NCBI GenBank assembly: GCA_964420925.1
Contig: CAYQVB010000022.1
Span: 1 to 64,000, forward strand
Direction of reading: 5' to 3'
Source: JAJEAD01 sp964420925
Lineage (GTDB): Bacteria > Pseudomonadota > Gammaproteobacteria > HK1
DNA length: 64,000 bases
Shown: one piece after another, positions 44,500 through 52,497 of the stretch
Layout of the letters: the number at the start of each line of letters is the position of its first letter
Position numbering within the stretch: the stretch's first letter is position 1
Program-made: the position numbers and the translations under genes
The notes under the pieces: generated by a model
Database searches by the model: none
What the model was told of the DNA's origin: nothing
Seen by the model: only the letters and a program-made list of their open reading frames with translations

Positions 44500-45516
44500 A
44501 TGAGCCCCTATCGATTCCTCGTGCGCCGTTTGCTGCTCATGATCCCGTTGCTGTTCGGGATCATCTTCGTGACGTTCATGCTGGTGCGCATTGGTGGCCA
44601 AGATGCCGTCGGAATGCTGGCGGGCCCAATGGCGAACGAATCGGAGATCGCGGAGATCAGACGCAGTTTGGGTCTTGACCGGCCAATCTTCGAGCAGTTC
44701 CTGGTCTACATGGGCAATCTCCTGCAGGGTGATTTGGGGAAGTCCTGGCAGTCCAACGAGCCCGTTCTCGACGAAATCCTTTTGCGTCTTCCCGCGAGCC
44801 TTGAGCTACTTGTGCTCGCCATCCTCGTTGGGACGATCGTTGGGATCCCTGTCGGTCTCTATGCGGCGTACCGGCCTAATCGTCTGTTCGATCAGGTCTC
44901 GCGTTTTGGGTCGCTGGTCGGCTTCTCAATCCCGACTTATTGGTTTGCCCTGGTAGCCACGTTTGTCTTCTTTTACCTTTTGCGGTGGGCCGCCGCGCCG
45001 CTGGGCCGAATCGGCATGGAAGTCTTTCCCCCGCCTGACATTACGGGCAGCTATCTCATCGACGCGTTGATCACGGGGCGGTGGGATGCCGCCCTGTCCG
45101 CGGCGCATCGGCTCATGCTGCCGGTAATCGTTTTCGCCATAATCGTGTCGGCACCGATAATCAAGCAGACCCGAGCCATCGCGCTTGAGGCCATGGGAAG
45201 CGATTTCATCCGCTATGCGCGTGCCTGCGGGTACGGCCCGCGCTTGGTGCGCCGGATTGCGATGCGTGCAAGCTTCGTCCCCGTGGTGACGTTCATTGGT
45301 TCGGAGGTCGCCACAATGCTCCTGGCCGTCTCTCTGATCGAGCTGATATTCGCCTGGGGTGGCCTCGGCCAGTGGGGCCTCAACGCAATCCTGTTCGGAG
45401 ACTTTGCCGCCGTGCAGGGCTATGTGCTGGTCCTGGCGTCCTTTTCCGCATTTGTTTTCCTCTTCGTTGATCTCATTGTGTTGCTTTTCGAGCCACGAGC
45501 GGCGCTCCGGCAATGA
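44500..45516 (+). CDS. ABC transporter permease (DppB type)
   Basis: Inner-membrane permease of 338 residues with six predicted helices. N-terminus RFLVRRLLLMIPLLFGIIFV and the conserved LGLDRPIFEQFLVYMGNLLQ and GDLGKSW segments are hallmarks of DppB/OppB proteins. The EAA loop FIRYARACGYGPRLVRRIAM contacts the ATPase. Two further helices flank the final segment VLVLASFSAFVFLFVDLIVL. The next permease gene begins inside its stop codon (ATGA). Confidence 0.95.
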   Translation: MSPYRFLVRRLLLMIPLLFGIIFVTFMLVRIGGQDAVGMLAGPMANESEIAEIRRSLGLDRPIFEQFLVYMGNLLQGDLGKSWQSNEPVLDEILLRLPASLELLVLAILVGTIVGIPVGLYAAYRPNRLFDQVSRFGSLVGFSIPTYWFALVATFVFFYLLRWAAAPLGRIGMEVFPPPDITGSYLIDALITGRWDAALSAAHRLMLPVIVFAIIVSAPIIKQTRAIALEAMGSDFIRYARACGYGPRLVRRIAMRASFVPVVTFIGSEVATMLLAVSLIELIFAWGGLGQWGLNAILFGDFAAVQGYVLVLASFSAFVFLFVDLIVLLFEPRAALRQ

Positions 45517-46403
45517 TGGCCGATACGCTAGCTCAGCCTTGGCGGACGCGGATGCCGTGGCTGTACCGTCCGCGGGGCATTGCCCGGCGGAGTCCGACGT
45601 TCGCTGCTGGCTTTGCGATCGTCATTTTCTTCGCCGTGCTCGCTGTCTTTGCGCCGGTCCTGACACCGTTTGATCCGATCAAGGCGTTTCCTTTCAATGT
45701 CCTTGAGCCACCCAGCGGAAATTTCCTGTTCGGCACTGATGGCAACGGAATGGATGTATTGTCGCGCGTGATCTATGGCTCGCGCTTTGCGTTTGGGATA
45801 GCAATTCCCGCTGTCATGCTGATGATCGCGATCGGCGTACCGTTGGGTCTGATCGCCGGGTACAAGGGCGGCATCCTCGACGAGATTCTCCTGCGCATTC
45901 TCGACGTCATGCGCTCGTTTCCCGCCATTATCTTGGCCCTTGCGGTCGTCGCCGCGACCGGCCAGACGCTCCTCAATGTGATCGTTGTCCTTGGACTCGT
46001 TGAGGCGCCGATCTTCGCCCGAGTCGTGCGAGCCGAAGTGCTTGCGCTTCGCTCGGGCGGCTATGTCGAGGCTGCCGTTGCGGCGGGAAATCCCCTCCGC
46101 CGGGTCTTGTTTGTTCACATCATGCCGAACGCCATCAGCGGTGCGACAGCTCAGATTGCGCTTCGCATGGCTTGGGCCGTGCGGGCGAGCGCGACACTCG
46201 CGTTTCTTGGTGTTGGTATTCAGGCTCCGGCGCCTGAATGGGGGGCGATGATCCGTCAGGGCGCCGAGTTTTTGATCAGTGGTCAATGGTGGATCGCGCT
46301 GTTTCCCGGCCTTGCCCTCGTCGGAATCGTGCTTGGCTTCAACCTAATGGGCGATGGGCTTCACGACCTCCTCGACCCCAAAGGCAAGACTACAAACGAA
46401 TGA
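45513..46403 (+). CDS. ABC transporter permease (DppC type)
   Basis: Second inner-membrane subunit, 296 residues, overlapping dppB-like by 4 bases. The N-terminal cytoplasmic arm and first helix are FAAGFAIVIFFAVLAVFAPV. DppC hallmarks are PFDPIKAFPFNVLEPPSGNF and LFGTDGNGMDVLSRVIYGSR, then GLIAGYKGGILDEILLRILD (periplasmic loop and helix), the EAA region GGYVEAAVAAGNPLRRVLFV, and LGFNLMGDGLHDLLDPK at the end. It pairs with the previous permease to form the channel. Confidence 0.95.
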   Translation: MMADTLAQPWRTRMPWLYRPRGIARRSPTFAAGFAIVIFFAVLAVFAPVLTPFDPIKAFPFNVLEPPSGNFLFGTDGNGMDVLSRVIYGSRFAFGIAIPAVMLMIAIGVPLGLIAGYKGGILDEILLRILDVMRSFPAIILALAVVAATGQTLLNVIVVLGLVEAPIFARVVRAEVLALRSGGYVEAAVAAGNPLRRVLFVHIMPNAISGATAQIALRMAWAVRASATLAFLGVGIQAPAPEWGAMIRQGAEFLISGQWWIALFPGLALVGIVLGFNLMGDGLHDLLDPKGKTTNE

Positions 46404-47395
46404 GTCTGCTCGAGGTCAAAAACCTCCATACTCACTTCATCAGCCGCGACCTCAATGACGAGCTCAGGGTAGCAAAGGGGCTGAATGGCGTGTCGTTCAG
46501 CCTTGAGAACGGTGAGATCATGGGTCTCGTTGGCGAGACCGGCGCCGGCAAGTCGCTCACCGCGATGTCCATCATGGGACTGCTGTCCCCGCCGGCACGC
46601 ATTGTCGACGGATCGGTGAGTTTCGATGGTCACGAACTTACGAATATGAAACGGGACGAACTCGACCAGTTGCGCGGGAAAGAGATCACGATGATCGTGC
46701 AATCGCCCGTGTCGTCACTTGATCCGCTCAAGCGCATCGGCCGGCAACTCGTTCGTATACAACTGGTTCACCAAGATATTGGCGAGGCCGAAGCGGAGCG
46801 GCGCGCCGTGGCGATGTTGCGCACGGTGGGCATCCCGAATCCCGAAGCGAGGAGCCGCGCATGGCCCCACGAGTTATCGGGGGGCATGGCACAAAGGGTG
46901 CTGATCGCTATGGCGTTGATCAACGGCCCACGCCTGCTTATCGCCGATGAACCGACGACGGGGCTCGACGTGACCGTGCAGGCGCAAATCCTCGACTTGC
47001 TCCTTGATCTCGTGCAAGAGCGCGGGCTGAGCGCAATCATTATCACGCATGATCTAGGGATCGTCGCCCATTATTGCAGCAAGATGGCCGTCATGTTCGC
47101 TGGACGAGTGGTGGAGCAAGGTCCCGTGGCGGCCGTTTTCAAAGACGCACGGCATCCGTATACACGGACTCTCATCAACTCCACGCCAAGCCGCGTGGCG
47201 CAACTCGGCCAGGCACCGACCTCCGGAGGACCGCCACCCAACCTATATGATCTGCCGCAAGGGTGCCACTACAGCGACCGTTGCGAGTTTGCTGCCGACA
47301 TCTGTGCCGCTGTACCGCCAGATGTCGATCTCGGCGCGACCCACTTCGCCGCGTGCCATCTCGCTTCTGAACAACCATGGGCCGCTGAAAGATAG
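46400..47395 (+). CDS. ABC transporter ATP-binding protein (DppD type)
   Basis: ATPase of 331 residues; the start at 46400 overlaps the permease stop (ATGA). Walker A is GETGAGKS, the signature LSGGMAQRVLIAMALI, Walker B LLIADEPTTGLD, and the H-loop ITHDLGIVAHYCSKM. The C-terminal oligopeptide domain has HPYTRTLINSTP and the Cys-rich GCHYSDRCEFAADIC, which in DppD/OppD proteins binds an iron-sulfur cluster; the Cys pattern is retained. It forms a heterodimer with the next ATPase. Confidence 0.94.
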   Translation: MSLLEVKNLHTHFISRDLNDELRVAKGLNGVSFSLENGEIMGLVGETGAGKSLTAMSIMGLLSPPARIVDGSVSFDGHELTNMKRDELDQLRGKEITMIVQSPVSSLDPLKRIGRQLVRIQLVHQDIGEAEAERRAVAMLRTVGIPNPEARSRAWPHELSGGMAQRVLIAMALINGPRLLIADEPTTGLDVTVQAQILDLLLDLVQERGLSAIIITHDLGIVAHYCSKMAVMFAGRVVEQGPVAAVFKDARHPYTRTLINSTPSRVAQLGQAPTSGGPPPNLYDLPQGCHYSDRCEFAADICAAVPPDVDLGATHFAACHLASEQPWAAER

Positions 47396-47399
47396 AGCG

Positions 47400-48386
47400 A
47401 TGCCGGAACCTGTTGTATCGGTCGGAGGCCTCGTCAAACACTTCACGGGTCAGACGCGTGGCGAAAAGGTGCACGCCGTCAACGATGTGACGTTCTCCCT
47501 GTATCCGGGTGAAACACTCGGACTGGTCGGTGAAAGCGGGTCTGGCAAGACAACGATTGGCCGCTGCGTGATCCGTTTGCTCGAGCCCACGGGCGGGACG
47601 ATCCTGTTTCGCGGCCGTGACATCACGCATCTGCCGGAAAGCCAATGCCGATCCTTGCGAGGAAAGATTCAGATCATTTTTCAGGACCCTTACCGGGCGC
47701 TCAATCCGAGAATGCGGGTTGGCAGGCTGATCAGCGAAATGCTGATGTTGCACACGGATCTCGACAGGGAGGCAAGACGCGACCGCACGCTCGAACTGGC
47801 CGAACGAGTGCGGTTAAACGCCACCCTCCTGACCCGCTTTCCCAACGAACTGTCGGGTGGCCAGCTTCAACGCGTGTGTATTGCGCGGGCGATCGCGTCG
47901 AATCCTGAGCTCATCGTTCTCGACGAGCCCACCAGCTCGCTCGATCTTTCTGTGCGGATAAGCATTTTGGAGTTACTCCGGGAACTGCAGGAGACGACCG
48001 GTGCGGCGATGCTGTTCATCTCGCATGATCTGGAAACGCTGAGCTTTGTCAGCGACCGGATCCTCGTCCTCTACCTCGGCTCGATCGTCGAGGCAGGGCC
48101 TGCAAAGGAGGTCTTCGAGCGGCCAGCGCATCCCTACACACAGTCGCTTCTGTCAGCTCACCTGCCGGCCGACCCCGCACAGCCGCCGCAGAGACATCTC
48201 CTCGAAGGCGAGGTGCCGGGACCGATCAATCTTCCGCCAGGGTGTCCCTTTGAGCCGCGCTGCCCAATCCCGATTGCAGCGTGTAGGCAGGCCATGCCGG
48301 AGGCGCGGGCGCTGAATGGTGAGGACCACTCCGCCGCCTGCATCCGCATCGATGATGGATCGAACACGCTGCCGCTGCAGCAATAG
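47400..48386 (+). CDS. ABC transporter ATP-binding protein (DppF type)
   Basis: ATPase of 328 residues, starting 5 bases after the previous stop. Walker A is GESGSGKTTIGRCVIRLLEP, the Q-loop FQDPYRALNPRMRV, the signature LSGGQLQRVCIARAIA, Walker B LIVLDEPTSSLD, and the H-loop FISHDLETLSFVSDR. The C-terminal oligopeptide domain is HPYTQSLLSAHLP with FEPRCPIPIAACRQAMP. With the four preceding genes it completes the importer. The region after it holds only remnants. Confidence 0.94.
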   Translation: MPEPVVSVGGLVKHFTGQTRGEKVHAVNDVTFSLYPGETLGLVGESGSGKTTIGRCVIRLLEPTGGTILFRGRDITHLPESQCRSLRGKIQIIFQDPYRALNPRMRVGRLISEMLMLHTDLDREARRDRTLELAERVRLNATLLTRFPNELSGGQLQRVCIARAIASNPELIVLDEPTSSLDLSVRISILELLRELQETTGAAMLFISHDLETLSFVSDRILVLYLGSIVEAGPAKEVFERPAHPYTQSLLSAHLPADPAQPPQRHLLEGEVPGPINLPPGCPFEPRCPIPIAACRQAMPEARALNGEDHSAACIRIDDGSNTLPLQQ

Positions 48387-48417
48387 CGGTCGGCGAGCAC
48401 AGAACACGGAGAAATCA

Positions 48418-48605
48418 TTAATCACCCAGCGCAACAGGAAGAAATGCGTAGAATGCACGAAGCTCATTGGCTTGCATTCTGCCGAGGTCCGCATCGTCGG
48501 AGGCATCAGCTAGCGGGCGATCGGCCAACGTGTTGATGGCAAACGAAAACTGAACACTTCGGGCGTGGGGGCGTACCCCCAAGCGGGTGTTGGACTCGGT
48601 GGAGT
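48418..48605 (-). other. open reading frame continuing past the hairpin, not recognised
   Basis: Beyond the IstB remnant and the long hairpin the minus strand stays open: HNSTESNTRLGVRPHARSVQ, then FSFAINTLADRPLADASDDA, then LRAFYAFLPVALGD and TAA at 48418. It has no start of its own and I do not recognise the sequence. It may be a translated insertion remnant. Confidence 0.2.
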
Positions 48606-48670
48606 TGTGGGTAACTGGCTTGGCAACGCAACCGCCCACGAGTCTGGCGGCGACAAGCCAGTTACTCACA
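48606..48670. repeat. 65-base long hairpin, possible miniature element
   Basis: TGTGGGTAACTGGCTTG (48606-48622) and CAAGCCAGTTACTCACA (48654-48670) are inverted repeats of 17 bases with one mismatch. Inside the 31-base spacer CCGCC and GGCGG can form a second stem. The arms sit at the ends of a compact 65-base unit and one end abuts the IstB remnant, which suggests a small inserted element. No clear target duplication is visible. Confidence 0.55.
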
Positions 48671-48760
48671 GCGGGCGGGCCGAGCAGGATCACGTCCTCG
48701 CGTCGATCCACGAAGCCGAGTTCGGGCAACCGGCAGACCACTTGCCGTTTCATAGTGCTA
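48670..48760 (-). pseudogene. IstB (IS21 helper ATPase) fragment
   Basis: The minus strand reads MKRQVVCRLPELGFVDRRED and VILLGPPA, the stretch before and into the Walker A motif of IstB (family: LGPPGVGKTHL). The similarity ends exactly at the hairpin arm at 48670. Only about 30 residues remain. Confidence 0.55.
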
Positions 48761-48798
48761 TTCGTGTACACTAACCCGGCGATTCGAGGAGTTCGACC

Positions 48799-49983
48799 AT
48801 GAAACAGCCCTATGCGCACCCGATGATGCCGCTGCCGACCAGCGACGAGCTGGCCCGCCAGAACTTCATCGCCAGCCTCAAGATGCACATGGAGGACCAC
48901 GTCTACCCCGCCGACTCGGTCGTCGGACGTACCCGCGTCGCGCCCAGGTTCCGGGCGCGGCATGGCCGCGATCCCAAGGGGCGGGTGGAATGGCGCCATG
49001 CCATGGAAGAGGATCCTTTCGTCCAGACCTGGAGCTCGATTGCCCGCACCATCCAGGAAATGAACTGGGATACCGTCGGCGAGATCGTGCTGCACCAGCT
49101 GCCGGAACTCATCGAGAAGAGCCGTATCGGTAAGCCGAACGGCAGCCTGACGCTGGACCCGAACCTGGAGGTCCCAAGCTACAACACCTCGATCGATATC
49201 CACTGCATGCCGGGCGGCTACCACACCGACATCGCCGAGGACGACGTCTACGCCGGCGCGGTGTTCGACCGTGGTGCCTATTACTATGGCCTGCCGATCC
49301 GCGGCTCGGCCGCCCTCGATTACCGGGACAACCGCGAACGCCTGCAACGCGCGATTCCGGGCTATACCCTCATCGACTATATAAAGCAGCGATTTCCGGA
49401 CCTTGAGCCGCGCCGAATCGTTGATCTCGGCTGTACCATCGGGGGCAGCACGGTCCCGTATGCCGAGCGTTTCCCCGACGCCGAAGTCCACGGCATCGAT
49501 GTCGCGGCACCGTCACTGCGCTATGCCCATGCCCGCGCGGAATATCTCGGCGTCGCCGTGCACTTCCGTCAGGAAAACGCCGAAACCCTCTCCTTCGACG
49601 ACGAGTCCTTCGACCTCGTGGTCTCGCACGGCCTGTTCCACGAAACCTCGGCCAAGGCGGCGCCACGCATTCTTGAGGAGTGCTACCGCGTGCTGCGCAA
49701 GGGCGGCGTGACGATGCACCTCGATACCCAGTTCGCCCGGGGCCTCGACGACTACCAGGCCTACTACTGGGACTGGGACACGCACTACAACGCCGAACCC
49801 TTCTGGGGCACGCTGCATCATACCGACGCCCGCGAACTGTTGGCGGACGCCGGCTTCGCGAGGGAGACCATAAGCGAGGCGTGGCCGGTGTCACAGGCCG
49901 ACGGCAGCGTCGTCTACGAGCCGGTGCAGGATGCGGGCGGCGAGATCATTGGCTCGACGATCTTCGGCGGCCGGAAGCTGTAG
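48799..49983 (+). CDS. class I SAM-dependent methyltransferase
   Basis: A 394-residue protein starting 7 bases after GAGGAG. About 210 N-terminal residues of family-specific sequence (QTWSSIARTIQEMNWDTVGE, SIDIHCMPGGYHTDIAEDDV, GAYYYGLPIRGSAALDYRDN) precede a Rossmann-type methyltransferase domain: motif I VDLGCTIGGSTVPYAERFPD, motif II VHGIDVAAPSL, and SFDLVVSHGLFHETSAKAAP with RILEECYRVLRKGGVTMHLD. The methyl acceptor is unknown. A decayed fragment of a relative is at 31.5-31.9 kb. The gene has no operon partner. Confidence 0.9.
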   Translation: MKQPYAHPMMPLPTSDELARQNFIASLKMHMEDHVYPADSVVGRTRVAPRFRARHGRDPKGRVEWRHAMEEDPFVQTWSSIARTIQEMNWDTVGEIVLHQLPELIEKSRIGKPNGSLTLDPNLEVPSYNTSIDIHCMPGGYHTDIAEDDVYAGAVFDRGAYYYGLPIRGSAALDYRDNRERLQRAIPGYTLIDYIKQRFPDLEPRRIVDLGCTIGGSTVPYAERFPDAEVHGIDVAAPSLRYAHARAEYLGVAVHFRQENAETLSFDDESFDLVVSHGLFHETSAKAAPRILEECYRVLRKGGVTMHLDTQFARGLDDYQAYYWDWDTHYNAEPFWGTLHHTDARELLADAGFARETISEAWPVSQADGSVVYEPVQDAGGEIIGSTIFGGRKL

Positions 49984-50043
49984 GCTCTCCGCTGACCGAG
50001 ACTGCGGGGTAGCCGCTCCTTCTACAACCTTCATGACGCGGAA

Positions 50044-50493
50044 CTACTTCGAGACTTCCTCGACGATCTTGTCGTAGTCCTCGTGGGTCTCCCCGCTTGC
50101 GATGTGGTCGAGCTCGACCTGAACGATGCGAAGGATGCGCCCGATGTAGTCGGCGCGCCATTGGGCGCGGTAGGCCTCGGTGACCTCGTCGGGCTCGTAA
50201 TCTTCGATCACCTCGTGCGTCGCCCACTTCTTCTCCCGCGCGAGACGCTCGTGCGTGTCCATGCGCTCGCGGATGACGGACACCTCCCCCGCCAGGGCCA
50301 TGATCATGGCCAGCAGCTTGTCGGTGTTGGGATCGTCGAAGAAGTAGGGACGGTGGCCTTTGGCGGTACGAACGCGCTTGGCCTCGGGCTCGGGATAGGG
50401 ATGACCGGGGATGCGCCGGGAGCCGGTCCGCTTCCCGTGCTGTTTCGCGGCCTTTCCCGCCGGCTTCGATGTCTTCTGCGTTGCCTTCGCCAT
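50044..50493 (-). CDS. conserved-looking hypothetical protein
   Basis: A 149-residue protein started at the ATG at 50493, 5 bases after GGGAGG. It has a Lys-rich N-terminus (MAKATQKTSKPAGKAAKQHG) and a Pro/Arg linker, then a mostly helical C-terminal part (NTDKLLAMIMALAGEVSVIR to RILRIVQVELDHIAS), acidic and probably coiled. Nothing in it identifies a function. It converges with the methyltransferase gene. Confidence 0.6.
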   Translation of the reverse strand: MAKATQKTSKPAGKAAKQHGKRTGSRRIPGHPYPEPEAKRVRTAKGHRPYFFDDPNTDKLLAMIMALAGEVSVIRERMDTHERLAREKKWATHEVIEDYEPDEVTEAYRAQWRADYIGRILRIVQVELDHIASGETHEDYDKIVEEVSK

Positions 50494-51056
50494 GTGCTCC
50501 TCCCAAAATCCGACGCGGGCGACACCCGACATTCACCGGGCGATACGCCGTTCGCGCCCGACTTCACCCGCGCGCGCCGATCCGTGTCAATACTTCGGAG
50601 CGGATGTTGAAAAAACTACGCCCGATAACAACGGCTATCGTGCACAACTCGGGGGGCACAGAGACCGGCTCCCCGGTCCCGGGAAACCTGCGCAAACCAT
50701 TGTGTTCATGGGGGTTTCCGCTCTCCCACCGAAGCTGTCGCCGCGCCTTGCGCCGCCGAAGCCGTTTCGGTCTCCCGAGCGCCCGCCGCGACTCCGAGTT
50801 CCCGGCCTTCCGTGATCCAGTACCGACTTGGGGTCGTCTCCGTTGACGAAACCCGGGAATGGGCCGCCGAAGTCATAACCGATGAGCCTCTGGAGGTATA
50901 GAGAGGCAGAATCCTTGGAGTCAGAGTCCCCAGATGGTGTGATGGGACGTGATGGGCGGGATCGACACCCGGCACCTGCTCGACCTCTTCGTCGAGGTGG
51001 ACGCTGGGCAGGTCCAGGTGTCCGTGCACGCCTTCCTACAAAATCACGTTCGCCCG
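50494..51056. other. gene-poor stretch
   Basis: About 560 bases without a frame I can support on either strand. Frames present are short, overlap each other and do not show family motifs. The stretch leads into the duplicated segment that also lies before the porin pseudogene. Confidence 0.4.
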
Positions 51057-51371
51057 GCGCGCTTGGCCGTGCTCCGGGCACCTGCCGGGTTCGCCAGCTT
51101 TTGAATAGTGCCCGCCGTGTGCAGGGCCAAGTTTTTCGGCATGGTGAACTCGTAGGATTTGTCGGTCTCGGTGTCGCCGAGATAGCTGTACACGTGGGCT
51201 CTGTCCGCGCTCGCAGTTGGGAGAACATCGACGGGGTTGCTCGACGACGATCAGGTTCGGCAAGTGGCGTCATGACGACAGCAGGATCGTCGTCCGTGAG
51301 CGGGGTAGTTACGTCGACTGCCTCCGGAATCGCGATAATGGCTGGGCGCCGTCCCTCGATCTTATGTCCGC
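51057..51371 (+). repeat. duplicated segment, copy B (with truncated porin 5' part)
   Basis: Matches 19470-19930 in the same orientation but lacks about 150 central bases. It retains the small minus-strand peptide region and then the porin part: RFGKWRHDDSRIVVRERGSY and CLRNRDNGWAPSLDLMSA. A missing base near 51239 breaks the frame just before it, and similarity ends at about 51371, where integrase sequence begins. Confidence 0.8.
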
Positions 51372-51389
51372 CCCGAGGTTGCGGATCAT

Positions 51390-51740
51390 CACGTGTTCCT
51401 GAACGCAAGGGGAAACGCCACGAGCCGGCACGGATTCGCGCGTCGCCTAGCGCTCCACGTCCAAAGCACAACGACAACAGCACCGTCCATTGCCAACAAA
51501 CAGATCTTTTCTCACATATCGAGGCATAGCTGCGCTTGCCGCTACCTGAAAGCCACCGGATACGTACGCTAGGTTTCCCCTTGGCTGGGTCATGCCAGCA
51601 TCCAGAGCACGGAAACCTATCTGCGAACGGATCCCGCCGGAAAGCTTGAAATCCTGTCCGGCAACTCCCCGCCCGCGATTACCAAGGGCGTGTTCAAGAA
51701 TGTTCCCGACTGGCCGCTCGCGATTCTGCAATCTGCCTGA
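51390..51740 (+). pseudogene. tyrosine recombinase C-terminal half with an internal amber codon
   Basis: One frame reads HVFLNARGNATSRHGFARRL, then FSHISRHSCACRYLKATGYV, a TAG at 51570, then WLGHASIQSTETYLRTDPAG and KLEILSGNSPPAITKGVFKN to TGA at 51740. The R-H pair (SRHS), the GH motif (WLGHAS) and the nucleophilic Tyr in TETYLR of the integrase catalytic domain are all recognisable. The N-terminal half is missing, and the TAG makes it non-functional. It lies directly after duplicated segment B. Confidence 0.8.
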
Positions 51741-52017
51741 CCGTCACACCGAAATCGGTCCTTGCGATCCGGGAGGCGTCCATACAACGGACAATGGCCA
51801 GGATCGGATGGCTCAGCAGCTCACGGCATTCGTCGATCGAGAACCCGACCTCTCCCGCCCGGCGCACGAACATCCGTTTCCGTGCCGCGCTGTCGTCGTA
51901 TGTCCTGTATCCCGAGTCCATCCGCTCCGGCACCGAAACCAGCCCGATGTCCGCGTGGTAGCGGACCGTCTTCACCGGCAGTCCGGCTGTTTTCGCCGCC
52001 GCCGAAATATTGATCAT
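51694..52017 (-). pseudogene. MerR-family regulator, probably truncated
   Basis: From ATG 52017 the first 70 residues form a MerR winged helix-turn-helix: MINISAAAKTAGLPVKTVRY, GLVSVPERMDSGYRTYDD and RRAGEVGFSIDECRELLSHP. After that the expected dimerisation coiled-coil is replaced by VRCMDASRIARTDFGVTVRQ and a stop, only 107 residues in total, overlapping the integrase remnant on the other strand. The effector half has probably been lost at the integrase junction; a short active repressor cannot be excluded. Confidence 0.6.
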
Positions 52018-52185
52018 CGGCTCGTTGACTCTCCAGTTACTGGAAGGATTGCGTTGTCGATACAAACGAAACAAGAGATGTCGCCGTGGTCGTGTTCGCT
52101 ACGGACTTTGCCATCGACCGGCGCTGCCGTCACACTGACGCCCGTCAGATCAACTGCCGGCCCCAACCAACGAGCGAGGTGCCTC

Positions 52186-52467
52186 ATGCGTTATGTGTTC
52201 ATCGGCAAACACGACCCGTCCTGGATGGACCGTCCCATCGAGCGTCGCGACCGAAGCCGGGCCATGCTCGAAAAGCTCGGGATCAAGCATGTCTTGGGAA
52301 CCTACGTCCAAGGACCCTTCGACTTCGTCGACATCGTCGATGTACCCGACCCCGAGGCAATGCTCGCGTTCTCGGTCTGGTACCACAAAGAGGGGCTCGG
52401 CACGATCGAGTCGATGCCCGCCCTCAACTACGACCAAATGGTGGATGCCCTCGGGCGCATGGGCTAG
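52186..52467 (+). CDS. GYD-domain small protein (intact copy)
   Basis: A 93-residue protein, MRYVFIGKHDPSWMDRPIER, then LEKLGIKHVLGTYVQGPFDF, VDIVDVPDPEAMLAFSVWYH and GTIESMPALNYDQMVDALGR. The FDFVDIVDVPDPE strand pair matches the GYD domain, a small ferredoxin-like (dimeric alpha+beta) fold of unknown role. It is the intact counterpart of the frameshifted gene at 34868. Both lie within about 2.9 kb of a lysine-free acetoacetate-decarboxylase-like gene, so the two families probably act together. Confidence 0.8.
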   Translation: MRYVFIGKHDPSWMDRPIERRDRSRAMLEKLGIKHVLGTYVQGPFDFVDIVDVPDPEAMLAFSVWYHKEGLGTIESMPALNYDQMVDALGRMG

Positions 52468-52497
52468 GCGCCCGTCCTCCCGTAGCCACGAGCCGTT

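Noticed and set aside
48606..48670. Integron attC site
   Set aside because: The arms lack the GTTRRRY/RYYYAAC core sites and there is no integrase or cassette array nearby.
48418..49491. 357-codon minus-strand open frame
   Set aside because: Most of it is antisense to a clear SAM-methyltransferase; only its last part covers the IstB scrap and hairpin, which I list separately.
28683..51572. Amber codons in three pseudogenes (28683, about 31548, 51570) as possible stop-codon reassignment
   Set aside because: Intact genes in the window, such as the gene pair at 56264 and 57298, end with TAG, and the affected genes carry other damage or are truncated.
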